64,000 nt of DNA, taken from Dyella subtropica (GTDB lineage: Bacteria; Pseudomonadota; Gammaproteobacteria; Xanthomonadales; Rhodanobacteraceae). The stretch covers positions 1-64,000 of the forward strand of contig NZ_JAPDPD010000002.1 in NCBI RefSeq assembly GCF_026283965.1, in the 5' to 3' direction. Of the stretch, positions 19,218 to 27,521 are shown piece by piece (position 1 is the stretch's first letter; every line of letters begins with the position of its first letter). The notes below the pieces were generated by a model. It had not been told where the DNA came from and did no database searches. It saw only the letters and a list, made by a program, of their open reading frames with translations. The position numbers and the translations under genes were made by a program.

Positions 19218-20903
19218 CTAGATCGCCAGGGCGGGGATGTCCACCTTCGGCAGCAGGCGCGAGGTGAAGTATTTGTCCTGGTAGTAGCGGATCTTTTCGC
19301 ACATGACCGGGTGCGGAATGCCTTCATACAAGAAGACCTCCTTCTCCGTGCCCATGGCTTTCAGTTCCTGCGGCAACATCAGGGCGCGGCGTTCCTCGGT
19401 CTGGCTGCGCGAGACATCGCCTCGCTCTCTGCCGCGCGTAATGTTCTCCTTGCGCACGGTCGTATAGCCGAGCATGTCCGAGTAGTCGTTGGCGTCCTGC
19501 TGCTCGCGCGGCGCGTAGATGATCTGCAAGGCATGGTTGGTGATCAGTGTGCGCGAAACATCCTTGCCGTAGGTGGCATCCAACTGCGCCATGCTCTGGA
19601 TGATAGGCAGCAGGCGCACGTTGTAGCCGGCCATGTACGACACCGCTGAGGCGATGATCTCCACCTTGCCGATCGAAGTGAACTCGTCCATCAGTAGCAG
19701 GCATTGATGCTTCAGCGCCGGGTTGTTCTGCGGCAGCTCCTTGGTGTTCTGGTTGATCAGCTGACTGAAGAACAGGTTCACGATCAGACGGCTCTCCGCC
19801 AGCTTGTTGGGCTGGATGCCGATGTAGATCGTCATGCGCTTCTTGCGTACGTCCGTCAGCAGAAAATCGTCCTCGCTGGTCGCCGCGTCCAGCACCGGAT
19901 TGATCCAGGCATTCAACGGTTCCTTGAAGGTGCCAAGGATCGAAGCGAAGGTTTCGTTGGCCTGCGACAGGAGGTTGGCGAAGGCGGACTGGGCATGGCC
20001 GCTGAGAAACAGCTGCTGCGACATCATTTGGTAGAGCTGGCGCAGATCCGAACCGTCGCCGGACGACAGGCGATAGACCATACCCAGCGTCGGCTTGTCA
20101 CGTAGCGTGAGTGGCAAACCCTTCTTCTCGTCGTGCTCCCACTTCTCGAACAGATACAAGGTGAAGGCCATGAAAGCATTGCGCGCCTGGCTGATCCAGA
20201 ATTTCTGATCATCCGAGCCATCCGGATAGAGCATCGCGGCAATGCTCATCAAATCGGATACGCGGAAGGCTGGGTCCTTCGATACATAGCTCAGCGGATT
20301 CCAGCGATGCGAGCGCCGGTCTTCCGCAAACGGATTGAACAGATAGATCTCCTGACCCTGGCTGCCGCGCCACCCACTAGTCAGCTCGTAGTTCTCCTGC
20401 TTGATGTCCAGCACCACCATCGATTCCTGGTACTCAAGCAGGTTGGGAATCACCACACCCACACCCTTGCCTGAGCGAGTGGGAGCGGCGAGGATCACGA
20501 ACTGCTGCCCGCTCAGGCGAACCAGGTCGCCCTTGAACTTGCCGATCAGGACGCCGTTGTCCGAGGGTTTAAACATGCCGTGTTTGTTCAGATCGCCAGC
20601 GTTGGCAAAGCGGGCGTCGCCATGCATGGACTGCTTCTTGCGCCTCATGAGGAAGTACAAGGCGATCAGCCAGGCCATGAGGGGGAGGCCAAAGCCGATG
20701 ATCCCGGCGGCCTTGATCCGGCCCGTATAGGGTTGGACCTGTGGCAGATCCAGCGCGCGTAGATAGCTCCAATAGGTGCCAAAGCCAAGGTCATGCACCC
20801 CCAGCTTCAAGAAGACGAGAACGAGCCATCCCGAGAAGTACTCGCCTATGGCCAATGCAGCCAGCGCCAAGCCACCCGCCCAATACCACTTGCTCTTGCT
20901 CAT
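19218..20903 (-). CDS. virD4: Type IV secretion coupling protein VirD4
   Basis: A 561-residue membrane ATPase that recruits effectors to the T4SS; in X-T4SSs it binds the XVIPCD domain. Two N-terminal membrane helices (about 8-32 and 65-86) precede the cytoplasmic domain with Walker A PTRSGKG (141-147), Walker B CLLLMDEFTSIGKVE (about 397) and a conserved QSMAQLDATYG. It is the last gene of the locus, separated from virB6 by the toxin modules, as in other Xanthomonadales systems. There is no relaxase gene beside it, in keeping with protein rather than DNA transfer. Confidence 0.96.
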   Translation of the reverse strand: MSKSKWYWAGGLALAALAIGEYFSGWLVLVFLKLGVHDLGFGTYWSYLRALDLPQVQPYTGRIKAAGIIGFGLPLMAWLIALYFLMRRKKQSMHGDARFANAGDLNKHGMFKPSDNGVLIGKFKGDLVRLSGQQFVILAAPTRSGKGVGVVIPNLLEYQESMVVLDIKQENYELTSGWRGSQGQEIYLFNPFAEDRRSHRWNPLSYVSKDPAFRVSDLMSIAAMLYPDGSDDQKFWISQARNAFMAFTLYLFEKWEHDEKKGLPLTLRDKPTLGMVYRLSSGDGSDLRQLYQMMSQQLFLSGHAQSAFANLLSQANETFASILGTFKEPLNAWINPVLDAATSEDDFLLTDVRKKRMTIYIGIQPNKLAESRLIVNLFFSQLINQNTKELPQNNPALKHQCLLLMDEFTSIGKVEIIASAVSYMAGYNVRLLPIIQSMAQLDATYGKDVSRTLITNHALQIIYAPREQQDANDYSDMLGYTTVRKENITRGRERGDVSRSQTEERRALMLPQELKAMGTEKEVFLYEGIPHPVMCEKIRYYQDKYFTSRLLPKVDIPALAI

Positions 20904-20991
20904 TGATCCACCCTGTGACTATTCCTTAAAGGGGCTTTCCTGGATTGGCAAATCGCCATGTCCCGCCCTTTACCCTGATCCACCATCAGCG

Positions 20992-21030
20992 GTCTCGGGG
21001 GAGAGAAGTGACTGTCCCCCCCCCCGAGAC
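20992..21030. repeat. Hairpin with a ten-C tract between toxin gene and virD4
   Basis: GTCTCGGGGG (20992-21001) and CCCCCGAGAC (21021-21030) form a perfect 10-bp stem. A run of ten C occupies 21016-21025 and partly lies in the loop. There is no T-run, so it is not a clear terminator; it may lower read-through from the toxin genes into virD4. Confidence 0.5.
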
Positions 21031-21043
21031 ACATCTTCTGGAC

Positions 21044-22303
21044 TTACATCCCGTGTGGTGCCTGTCCGCGCGTATGAGCCTGTTCTTGCTGCGGGAGCGT
21101 TGGTGCTGGCGTCTGGGCCTTGTGCTCCGATAACTGCTGCACGCTGCGGCTGCTCTGCTCGATGGATGTGGCGGTGGCCTCTGGCGTCGATACATCCGCG
21201 ATCTGCTTGAACGGGGAGCGCAGATCGCCTTGAACTGCATAGGCGCGTGAGCCATTGTCATTGAGCACGACATGATTGATCTGTGTCATGCCGTCCTTTC
21301 GAGCAGCAACGACTAACGATGCGGCCAGGTTGGCGCTGTGTTGATCGGGCGCGCGGTGATGCTGCGCGTCCAATCGATGTACGGCCGAGAGTGCCTGTTC
21401 GTATAACGCATGATCGGGATGGCGTGCATCGTCCAAGCGCGGCGTAGTAGCCACAGGCTTGTGCGTCTGATGCGTCACCGCTTCAAGGCGCTTGAGTGTC
21501 TCGGGGCCGGCTACGCCATCCGCCTTCAAATGATGCTCGCGCTGGAATGCCTCCACCGCATGCCGGGTGCTGGCGCCGTAGTCGCCGTCGACCTTTAGCG
21601 GCTGGCCGGATGCGTCGCGATAGCCGCTCTCATTGAGTAGCTGCTGCACGCGGCTGTTTTCTTCACGCGATGCGCCGCCGCGACCGTGGGCGCTCGGATC
21701 GGGGCCGCCGGGCACGTAGCCATGGGTGAGCTTGTTCTCCCAGGCTGCCGCTGCAACGCGTCGTTCGTGCAAGCCTTTCTCTCCACCGTTGATGTCGTGG
21801 CAGGCGCCACGTACATCGTCCTGATGATGGTTGGGCACGACGCGCGATTGCCAGTAGTGCACAGCGATTTTGGCCGCGACCTCACGGTCTTCTGCGAGTT
21901 CGGGATGTTTGACGAGATCCAGTCCCAGTTCCTTGCCGGCCTGCTCGTAATTAGCGCGGCCGGTCAGCTGCACATAGCCGCGGCCATGATATTTCCATCC
22001 ATCGCCCGGCTCGGTGTTGCCCAGGTTCTTCTTGCCCCAGGTCCCACCATAAATGGCATTGGCGACGACGTCTGGACCGCCGGCTGCGATCTTGTTGGCT
22101 TCAGAGGCGGTATCCATACCGTTGCGGCCCGGGAAGACCTCCAACAAGCGGCTGCCGGAGTAGCCGAGGTTTTCGCTCATGCGGGAGTATCCGCCGCATT
22201 CCACCTGCATCTGGCCCATGAAGTTGGCCAGCTCTTTAGGGTCCTTGATACCACTCTTGGTCGCGACTTCCATCAGGTAGTCGGCATTTTCTTTGGATGA
22301 CAT
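21044..22303 (-). CDS. X-T4SS effector: GH19-type glycoside hydrolase + peptidoglycan-binding domain + XVIPCD
   Basis: A 419-residue predicted toxin aimed at the peptidoglycan of rival cells. Residues 1-200 form a GH19/lysozyme-like domain with a putative catalytic glutamate in VECGG (Glu35) and the family block KYHGRGYVQLTG (104-115). Residues 207-264 are a PG_binding_1 domain ending DGVAGPETLKRLE. From about 285 the XVIPCD begins with HPDH, continues VHRLDAQHHR, LAASLVVAARKDG, AVQGDLRSPFKQIADVST, and ends in a Gln-rich tail. There is no signal peptide, as expected for a T4SS substrate. The gene just upstream encodes a periplasmic protein, the likely immunity factor. Confidence 0.92.
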   Translation of the reverse strand: MSSKENADYLMEVATKSGIKDPKELANFMGQMQVECGGYSRMSENLGYSGSRLLEVFPGRNGMDTASEANKIAAGGPDVVANAIYGGTWGKKNLGNTEPGDGWKYHGRGYVQLTGRANYEQAGKELGLDLVKHPELAEDREVAAKIAVHYWQSRVVPNHHQDDVRGACHDINGGEKGLHERRVAAAAWENKLTHGYVPGGPDPSAHGRGGASREENSRVQQLLNESGYRDASGQPLKVDGDYGASTRHAVEAFQREHHLKADGVAGPETLKRLEAVTHQTHKPVATTPRLDDARHPDHALYEQALSAVHRLDAQHHRAPDQHSANLAASLVVAARKDGMTQINHVVLNDNGSRAYAVQGDLRSPFKQIADVSTPEATATSIEQSSRSVQQLSEHKAQTPAPTLPQQEQAHTRGQAPHGM

Positions 22304-22344
22304 GATTGCGTTCCTTATTTATGTCATGACTCGCGCGACCGAGG

Positions 22345-22929
22345 TCAATGCGTAGCCGGAAGACCGTGCTGTTCGATGACGGCATCGCTCTTCCATTTGA
22401 GCGTGGCATCGATGAGGTCATCCTTGTTGGTGTCGATCACCTTGCCCGATTCGCATGGCATTTTCTTCGCTGCATGTGCGTCACTTTCGCGCTGCACGAT
22501 CACTCCACCGTCCTGCAGGTCGCGTTCGCCCGATATCGAATAGACGATGTACTTGTAGCCACCGTTGGAGAAGGCATAGGCATATCCACCGGTATTGCCG
22601 GCGAAGCCGAGGTGTGTGCGCGTGAAGCTGCCGGCGCCCTGATCCTTCCCGGGGTAGACGAGCTCGGGTGCGGCCGCATCGCGGCCGTAGGCATAGTAGA
22701 AGCGACCGGCATTGCGAGTGACATCACTGGCAGCACACATCGAGACGACTTTCTTGCCGCCAGCCAGTGGGCACGAAAACACCACCTCATCCCCTTTGGC
22801 GCACATGGACGTGGGATGGGGGGCGCTATGCGAGGCGACGGCCTTACTACTATCGGTGGCCGCTTGTGCCGTAGCGGCTATGGTGAGCAGAGCCAGGCCG
22901 ATAGCAGTGGTCGTAAACGTGGATTTCAT
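22345..22929 (-). CDS. Periplasmic protein, putative immunity for the downstream GH19 effector
   Basis: A 194-residue protein with a classical signal peptide (MKSTFTTTAIGLALLTIAAT, cleavage near AQA) and no lipobox cysteine, so soluble in the periplasm. The mature part has four cysteines and segments FYYAYGRDAA and GGYAYAFSNGGYKYIVYSISG. I do not recognise a family. AAGGAA lies 6 bases before the ATG. It is 41 bases upstream of the GH19 effector on the same strand, the same immunity-then-toxin order as the other three modules. Assignment as immunity is by position and location. Confidence 0.7.
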   Translation of the reverse strand: MKSTFTTTAIGLALLTIAATAQAATDSSKAVASHSAPHPTSMCAKGDEVVFSCPLAGGKKVVSMCAASDVTRNAGRFYYAYGRDAAAPELVYPGKDQGAGSFTRTHLGFAGNTGGYAYAFSNGGYKYIVYSISGERDLQDGGVIVQRESDAHAAKKMPCESGKVIDTNKDDLIDATLKWKSDAVIEQHGLPATH

Positions 22930-23085
22930 AGATGGTTCCTTGTGGGATGCCTGAAAATCATTGGGCCCAGCCATTGGCTGACAACCAAGCTCATGAGGAG
23001 CCTGAATCAGTGCGCATAGGGCGCCTATTCGGGGCGCCCCACGGCCCACTGTTGATGGCTTGTGGGCAGACCCTGGTCTATCCAG

Positions 23086-24627
23086 TTACACGCTTGGTGC
23101 TGGCCCCGATCGCTGTTGCGCAGGCTGATTCAGCTCCTGGTTTGCGACCTGCTCGTTAATCAAAGTTTGCTGCTTTTGGGCCACGACCTGATCCCAAGCA
23201 ACGCTGCTTTTATCGATAGAGGTATTCACTGCCTCCTGCGTCGATACTTCGGCATAGCGCCTGAAAGGCGATGACGGTTCACCCTGGATGGCATAGGTTC
23301 GTGACTTATCGTCGCTCAGCGTGGCCTGATGGATCTGTTCCAGGCCATCTCGCCTGGCCGCAACCACGAGGGCCGCCGCCAGATTGTCGCTTCGCTGATC
23401 GGGGGAGCGTTGATGCTGCTCATCCAGACGATGTACGGCGCCAAGTGCCTGCCGATACATGCCGTGATCGGGATGCGTCGTGTTATCCAGGCGAACCGGT
23501 GGTGCTTTCGGGTCGGTAGTGTGCTCGAACCAAGAGCCGGGATGTCGCAGCACGTCCAGTGCATGGGAGGCTTTATCCCCGAAGGATTCGGCGGCATGTT
23601 CGATCGCCTGCGCTCCCTGTGAAAACTTCTCCGACACCGTCTTGCCAGCTTCTTCCAAGGTGTGCCCGATGGTGTGGACGGTTTCCCGCGCTTTCTCGGC
23701 AACCTGGTGGATCTGCTCGTTGGCCACGTCGCGGACGATCTCGTACGTCTTGGCGATCCGCTCGCCCGCCGTGCGACCGAAGTCTTCCACGGTATGGGCG
23801 ATAGCCTTGGGCAGCTCCCAGGAAGCCGAGAGCCCGGTGCGCGCCAGCATGATGTCGTCGCGATAGCGATCGATCATGCCGTGGTGAGCGCGATAGCGGG
23901 CAGCGTCCTCCGCGTTCATGATCGAGGCGCCGTGCTCTTGGTTGTCGGGCGCGAAGTTGGTGATGCGGTGCGCGTCGAAGCTGATGCCCTTGATCGGATT
24001 GCGCAGGCTCAGCGGACCGCTGTCGTCGCGGTATCCGGCCTTGGTCAGCTGATCGATATCCTCCTGGGTGGCGTAGACGCGCACCTCGCCAAAATGGCGG
24101 CTGGCCGCACTGACGAAATCGGTCGCACGCACGTGATCGATCACTTGGGAGCCGCCTTCCGGGATGCCGTACATCAACCCTGCCGCGCCGTAGGCATTGA
24201 AGGTTTCGCCATGCAGGCCGAGCCGGTAGGCCGTGATCTCAGCGAGAGTGCCGCCCAATGAGTGGCCGGTGACGGTCACGTCCAACGGGTGCCCGTACTG
24301 TGGCTCGCGGTCCTTCGCCATGGCCACCACCTGGCCGGCAAACTCAAGCGCATCGTTCGCCTGCGAGTTGTAGCCGGTGAACACCATGCCGCCGTCCGCA
24401 ATCACGCCGTCGCGTAACGGCTCACGATTGAACTCGGTGCCACGACTGGCGATGACGATCTCGCCCGTATCGATACGTTGATAAGCCGTGCCCTGATAAC
24501 CGGACGGACGGTCCATATGGGCGATGGCTTTGTACTGTACGCCATCAATATAGAAGTTCTTCTCCAGCGCGCGGTCGTTATAGGAATCCTTGGCGAGTTC
24601 GGCGTAATCCATCGAGCGCAGGGTCAT
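23086..24627 (-). CDS. X-T4SS effector: class 3 lipase + amphipathic linker + XVIPCD
   Basis: A 513-residue predicted toxin attacking phospholipids of rival cells. The N-terminal alpha/beta-hydrolase has VIASRGTEF (about 58-66), the nucleophile elbow VTGHSLGG (Ser about 123) and a DFVS segment with a likely catalytic aspartate. Residues about 280-350 are a long amphipathic helical stretch with repeated blocks such as ETVHTIGHTLEEAGKTVSEK, which could aid membrane contact. From about residue 386 comes the XVIPCD: HPDHGMYRQALGAVHRLD, LAAALVVAARRDG, AIQGEPSSPFRR, then a Gln-rich tail. Its start overlaps the upstream gene by 4 bases (ATGA), indicating translational coupling to the putative immunity gene. 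Confidence 0.92.
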   Translation of the reverse strand: MTLRSMDYAELAKDSYNDRALEKNFYIDGVQYKAIAHMDRPSGYQGTAYQRIDTGEIVIASRGTEFNREPLRDGVIADGGMVFTGYNSQANDALEFAGQVVAMAKDREPQYGHPLDVTVTGHSLGGTLAEITAYRLGLHGETFNAYGAAGLMYGIPEGGSQVIDHVRATDFVSAASRHFGEVRVYATQEDIDQLTKAGYRDDSGPLSLRNPIKGISFDAHRITNFAPDNQEHGASIMNAEDAARYRAHHGMIDRYRDDIMLARTGLSASWELPKAIAHTVEDFGRTAGERIAKTYEIVRDVANEQIHQVAEKARETVHTIGHTLEEAGKTVSEKFSQGAQAIEHAAESFGDKASHALDVLRHPGSWFEHTTDPKAPPVRLDNTTHPDHGMYRQALGAVHRLDEQHQRSPDQRSDNLAAALVVAARRDGLEQIHQATLSDDKSRTYAIQGEPSSPFRRYAEVSTQEAVNTSIDKSSVAWDQVVAQKQQTLINEQVANQELNQPAQQRSGPAPSV

Positions 24628-25229
24628 GGAAAGACCTCCCTGGCTTCGAACGTCACCGAGAAGAAGTCATCGCGGTGCGCCTTGATGTGGTCCGATAGAG
24701 GAACGCCCGCGAAGACCGAATCCTTCACGCTGTTGTGCGAGTAGTTGCCCTTGTAGAAGTAAAGCGTCTTGCGTTCTTGCGCCGCCAGTTCGTCAAGGCT
24801 CAAGTCCGGTGAGAACGTGGCCTCTTTGCCTTGCAAGCGGCCGATGGCGGAAATCAGCGACCACTTGCAGACGCCGAGACCGTAGTAGTCCTCGTTCTGC
24901 AGCAGGTCGGCATAGACCACACCTTTGTAGACATTGTCGGAGACACGCTCGAAGTGAATCGGCGGGTCGGACATCGGGTGTTTCTTGGCGCCGCTGACCG
25001 GGTCTTGCATGGGCAGGCAGCGATCGTCGAGCACTTCGTACTGCATGAAACCGGTCACGGCTTCGAAGGGGCCCGGCGCGCCTTCGATGGTCAGGGTGAC
25101 CTCGTAGCGCATCTGCGGGTGCGGGTTCTGCTTGATGTCAGGAGTGTTCATAGGCATACCGTAGGCGGAGGTGGCGAGAGTCAGAGCGAGAGCGAGTGCC
25201 GTAGAGGGTGAGGGTCGCTGGCTTGGCAT
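24624..25229 (-). CDS. Periplasmic protein, putative immunity for the lipase effector
   Basis: A 201-residue protein with an N-terminal signal peptide (hydrophobic run ALALALTLATSAYG). The mature part is acidic and mixed, with three or so cysteines (DDRCLPMQD, LGVCKWS). No family is recognised. Its stop overlaps the start of the lipase toxin gene by 4 bases, so the two proteins are made together. The periplasm is where incoming X-T4SS lipases must be neutralised. Function is inferred from context. Confidence 0.72.
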   Translation of the reverse strand: MPSQRPSPSTALALALTLATSAYGMPMNTPDIKQNPHPQMRYEVTLTIEGAPGPFEAVTGFMQYEVLDDRCLPMQDPVSGAKKHPMSDPPIHFERVSDNVYKGVVYADLLQNEDYYGLGVCKWSLISAIGRLQGKEATFSPDLSLDELAAQERKTLYFYKGNYSHNSVKDSVFAGVPLSDHIKAHRDDFFSVTFEAREVFP

Positions 25230-25394
25230 AAGGCATTTCCTTCTGTAGGCGCATCGCCGCGATGGTGCAGTGGTATCGCTGGTGGCGATCCGTTGTGCAC
25301 GGTGATGGCTTGATGGATGACGGGCATGCCGAGGGAACCGGATTTGCCAGCTCCTTCGGTGCGTAACTTGGCCAATGAAAGGGCCATGCGTGCG

Positions 25395-26681
25395 CTACAT
25401 GCCGTGCGTATGCGCTTGTGCTTGCGTCTGCTGTGGCTGGGAGTGTTGCTGCGCGGCTTGTTGTTGCCGTGCGGCTTGTTCCCCCCATGCCTGACTGCTT
25501 TGTGCCACAGGGGTATCAAGCGCCTGCGTGGTGGGGACGCTCGCCACTTGCTTGAACGGAGAGTTCGGAGCGCCCTGCGCCACGTAGATATGCGACGCAT
25601 CCTGGTCGGCGGTCACATGATCGATCCGCGACAGCCCGTGCCCGCGCGCCGCTACGACCAGCGCTGCGGCGAGTTGCTCGCTCCGGGTGTCAGAGGTGCG
25701 GGCATGTTGTGCGTCCAGTTTGTGCACGCCATCCAAGGCTTGCTTGTACAGCTCGTGATCGGGATGGCGGGAATCGTTGAGCTGGGGCTTGAATGACTGC
25801 TGTGCCAACTCATGAATCTTGGCCATGGTCTGCTTGCCGGCCACGCCGTCAGCGGTCAAGCCGTGGTCACGCTGGAAAGCCTCAACGGCGTGCTTGGTGT
25901 TAGGGCCGAAATGCCCATCGGCCTTCAGCGGCGGATGGTTACCGCCATAGCCGAGTGCATGCAGTTGATCCTGCAATTCGCGCACGGCTGGTCCCTGATC
26001 CTTTTCGCGCAACGATGCACCGGCAGCCTGGTGTTCGGTCTTGGAGGGGGCCGGAACGGAAGGCGCGTGCGGCAGGCCCATCTGGCCCTTGGTCAGGCGC
26101 TCCATCACTTCAGGCGTCAGTTTCCTTTCCCATTCGGCGAAGCGTGTCTCGCGATCCGCCAGGCCGTTAAGCTTGCCGTTGACGGCGCGGGTAGCCTCGC
26201 GGACATCTTCGTGCGCCTTTTCCGGTACGCGATTTTCCCAGTACCACACCGCAATCTTGGCGGCGTTCTCGGGTTGAGCGGCCAGCTCCGGGTGCTTGAC
26301 CAGATCCAGATGCAGCGCTTCGCCCGCGGCGCGGTAGTTGTCTTTGCCGGTGAGCTGAATATAGCCGCGGCCATGATACTTGTAGCCGTCGCCCAGCTCG
26401 TTATTGCCGTTGCGGCCGCCATACATCAGTTCGGCCAGATGCTCCGGCTTACCCTGCAGGGCTTCCTTGCGCGCCGTGTCGAGCTCGGCCTCACCTCTGC
26501 GCCAGGCAGATTCCACCGGAATCTGGTTGACGCTCTTGGTGTAGCGGAAACTTTCGTCGAGGCGGTTCAGCCCGTTGGATTCATGGGTGACCTGCGCCAT
26601 GAAATTCGCCAGCTCGCGGGGTGACGTAATCCCTGCCGCCACAGCGGCGTTCAATACCTGTGTTTCTCGATCCATAGCCAT
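25395..26681 (-). CDS. X-T4SS effector: GH19-type glycoside hydrolase + peptidoglycan-binding domain + XVIPCD
   Basis: A 428-residue paralogue of the effector at 21044. The catalytic domain (1-200) has THES with a putative catalytic Glu34 and KYHGRGYIQLTG (102-112); a PG_binding_1 domain covers about 221-285 (LGYGGNHPPLKADGHFGP and DGVAGKQTM); the XVIPCD starts with HPDH at 306 and ends in a Gln/His-rich tail. The domain order equals that of the Xanthomonas citri effector Xac2609, and the upstream lipoprotein resembles the matching Xac2610-type inhibitor. An AGGAG ribosome site lies 8 bases before the ATG. The two GH19 domains in this locus are clearly related but distinct, and their neighbours differ. 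Confidence 0.92.
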   Translation of the reverse strand: MAMDRETQVLNAAVAAGITSPRELANFMAQVTHESNGLNRLDESFRYTKSVNQIPVESAWRRGEAELDTARKEALQGKPEHLAELMYGGRNGNNELGDGYKYHGRGYIQLTGKDNYRAAGEALHLDLVKHPELAAQPENAAKIAVWYWENRVPEKAHEDVREATRAVNGKLNGLADRETRFAEWERKLTPEVMERLTKGQMGLPHAPSVPAPSKTEHQAAGASLREKDQGPAVRELQDQLHALGYGGNHPPLKADGHFGPNTKHAVEAFQRDHGLTADGVAGKQTMAKIHELAQQSFKPQLNDSRHPDHELYKQALDGVHKLDAQHARTSDTRSEQLAAALVVAARGHGLSRIDHVTADQDASHIYVAQGAPNSPFKQVASVPTTQALDTPVAQSSQAWGEQAARQQQAAQQHSQPQQTQAQAHTHGM

Positions 26682-26761
26682 GGTTACAACTCCTGGTTGG
26701 CTTCTTTAAGAGCGACTTCATTCCGTGTCTTGAGTCATGCCGCCGTCATGGCGCGCATGTT

Positions 26762-27463
26762 TCAGGGCAATACGACCTCGGGCAGCTTGGCCGGGTCGAA
26801 GTCCTTGAAAGTGATGTCGCCGAAATCCCTCGGCGTGAGTACGAGTTCTTTGTGCGCGTCCGTTTCCTGGTCGACTACGCTGCGCGACACTTTGTCCAGT
26901 AGCCAGTCCTTCTTGGCGGCGGAATACTTGAAGGCGAACTCGTCGCTCCAATGCTCACGACTGCCGCCGCCATTGCGAACAGTGAACTGGCCAGGCTCCA
27001 CGTGGACAAAGCCGTATGGGTCTCCCGATACGCCGCCACAGGTCGCGCAAGGCACCACCTTCTGGTTGCTGGCGGCTTCATGCAGCTGGCCATCCTCGCC
27101 GCGGATCAGCAAAAGCACCGTGCGCGGCGCCCCTTCGCCCAGCTTCTGCGAACTGTCGGCGGGCGGGTCGAGTACTAGCAGGGCATCGGGCTTGCCGTCG
27201 TTGTTGAGGTCGCCCGTGAGCGAATCCATGATTCGCGCGCCGTTCGTGGCGAATGCTTGCAAATCGTCCATCTTGGATCCTTGTGATGCGGAAGCCGAGG
27301 CGGCAGGAACGGGGGAGGCAGTAGCTCGAGGAGCCGCAGTTGTTGCCGGATGCGTCGACGCAGTGGATGCGGGCGGCTGGCCGGAGGCAGAGCTGCTGCC
27401 ATTGCAGGCGGCGAGCGCCAGTGCGGCGATGGCGGCGGTCAAAAGTGATGCTCGATGCCTCAT
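26762..27463 (-). CDS. Lipoprotein, putative immunity for the GH19 effector (Xac2610-like)
   Basis: A 233-residue protein with a lipoprotein signal (lipobox LALAAC, Cys about 20) and a Ser/Thr/Ala/Pro-rich linker to about residue 65. The mature domain contains DLNNDGKPDALLVL, an EF-hand/VCBS-like calcium-binding loop, as in the Xac2610 inhibitor that protects X. citri from Xac2609. Asn/Asp at +2 of the lipobox is Asn, compatible with outer-membrane sorting. An AGGAG site precedes the ATG. It lies 80 bases upstream of the GH19 effector. Similarity to Xac2610 is from memory of the family, not an alignment. Confidence 0.78.
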   Translation of the reverse strand: MRHRASLLTAAIAALALAACNGSSSASGQPPASTASTHPATTAAPRATASPVPAASASASQGSKMDDLQAFATNGARIMDSLTGDLNNDGKPDALLVLDPPADSSQKLGEGAPRTVLLLIRGEDGQLHEAASNQKVVPCATCGGVSGDPYGFVHVEPGQFTVRNGGGSREHWSDEFAFKYSAAKKDWLLDKVSRSVVDQETDAHKELVLTPRDFGDITFKDFDPAKLPEVVLP

Positions 27464-27521
27464 GGCGAAACTCCTGAAATAAAAGGAACGGCAGCAATCA
27501 AGATGCCGCCATGTCCGCGCC

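Noticed and set aside
25138-25600. Open frames spanning the gap between the lipase immunity gene and the GH19 effector
   Set aside because: They overlap both real genes in other frames, and their sequence is low-complexity Arg/Pro/Thr without a start signal.
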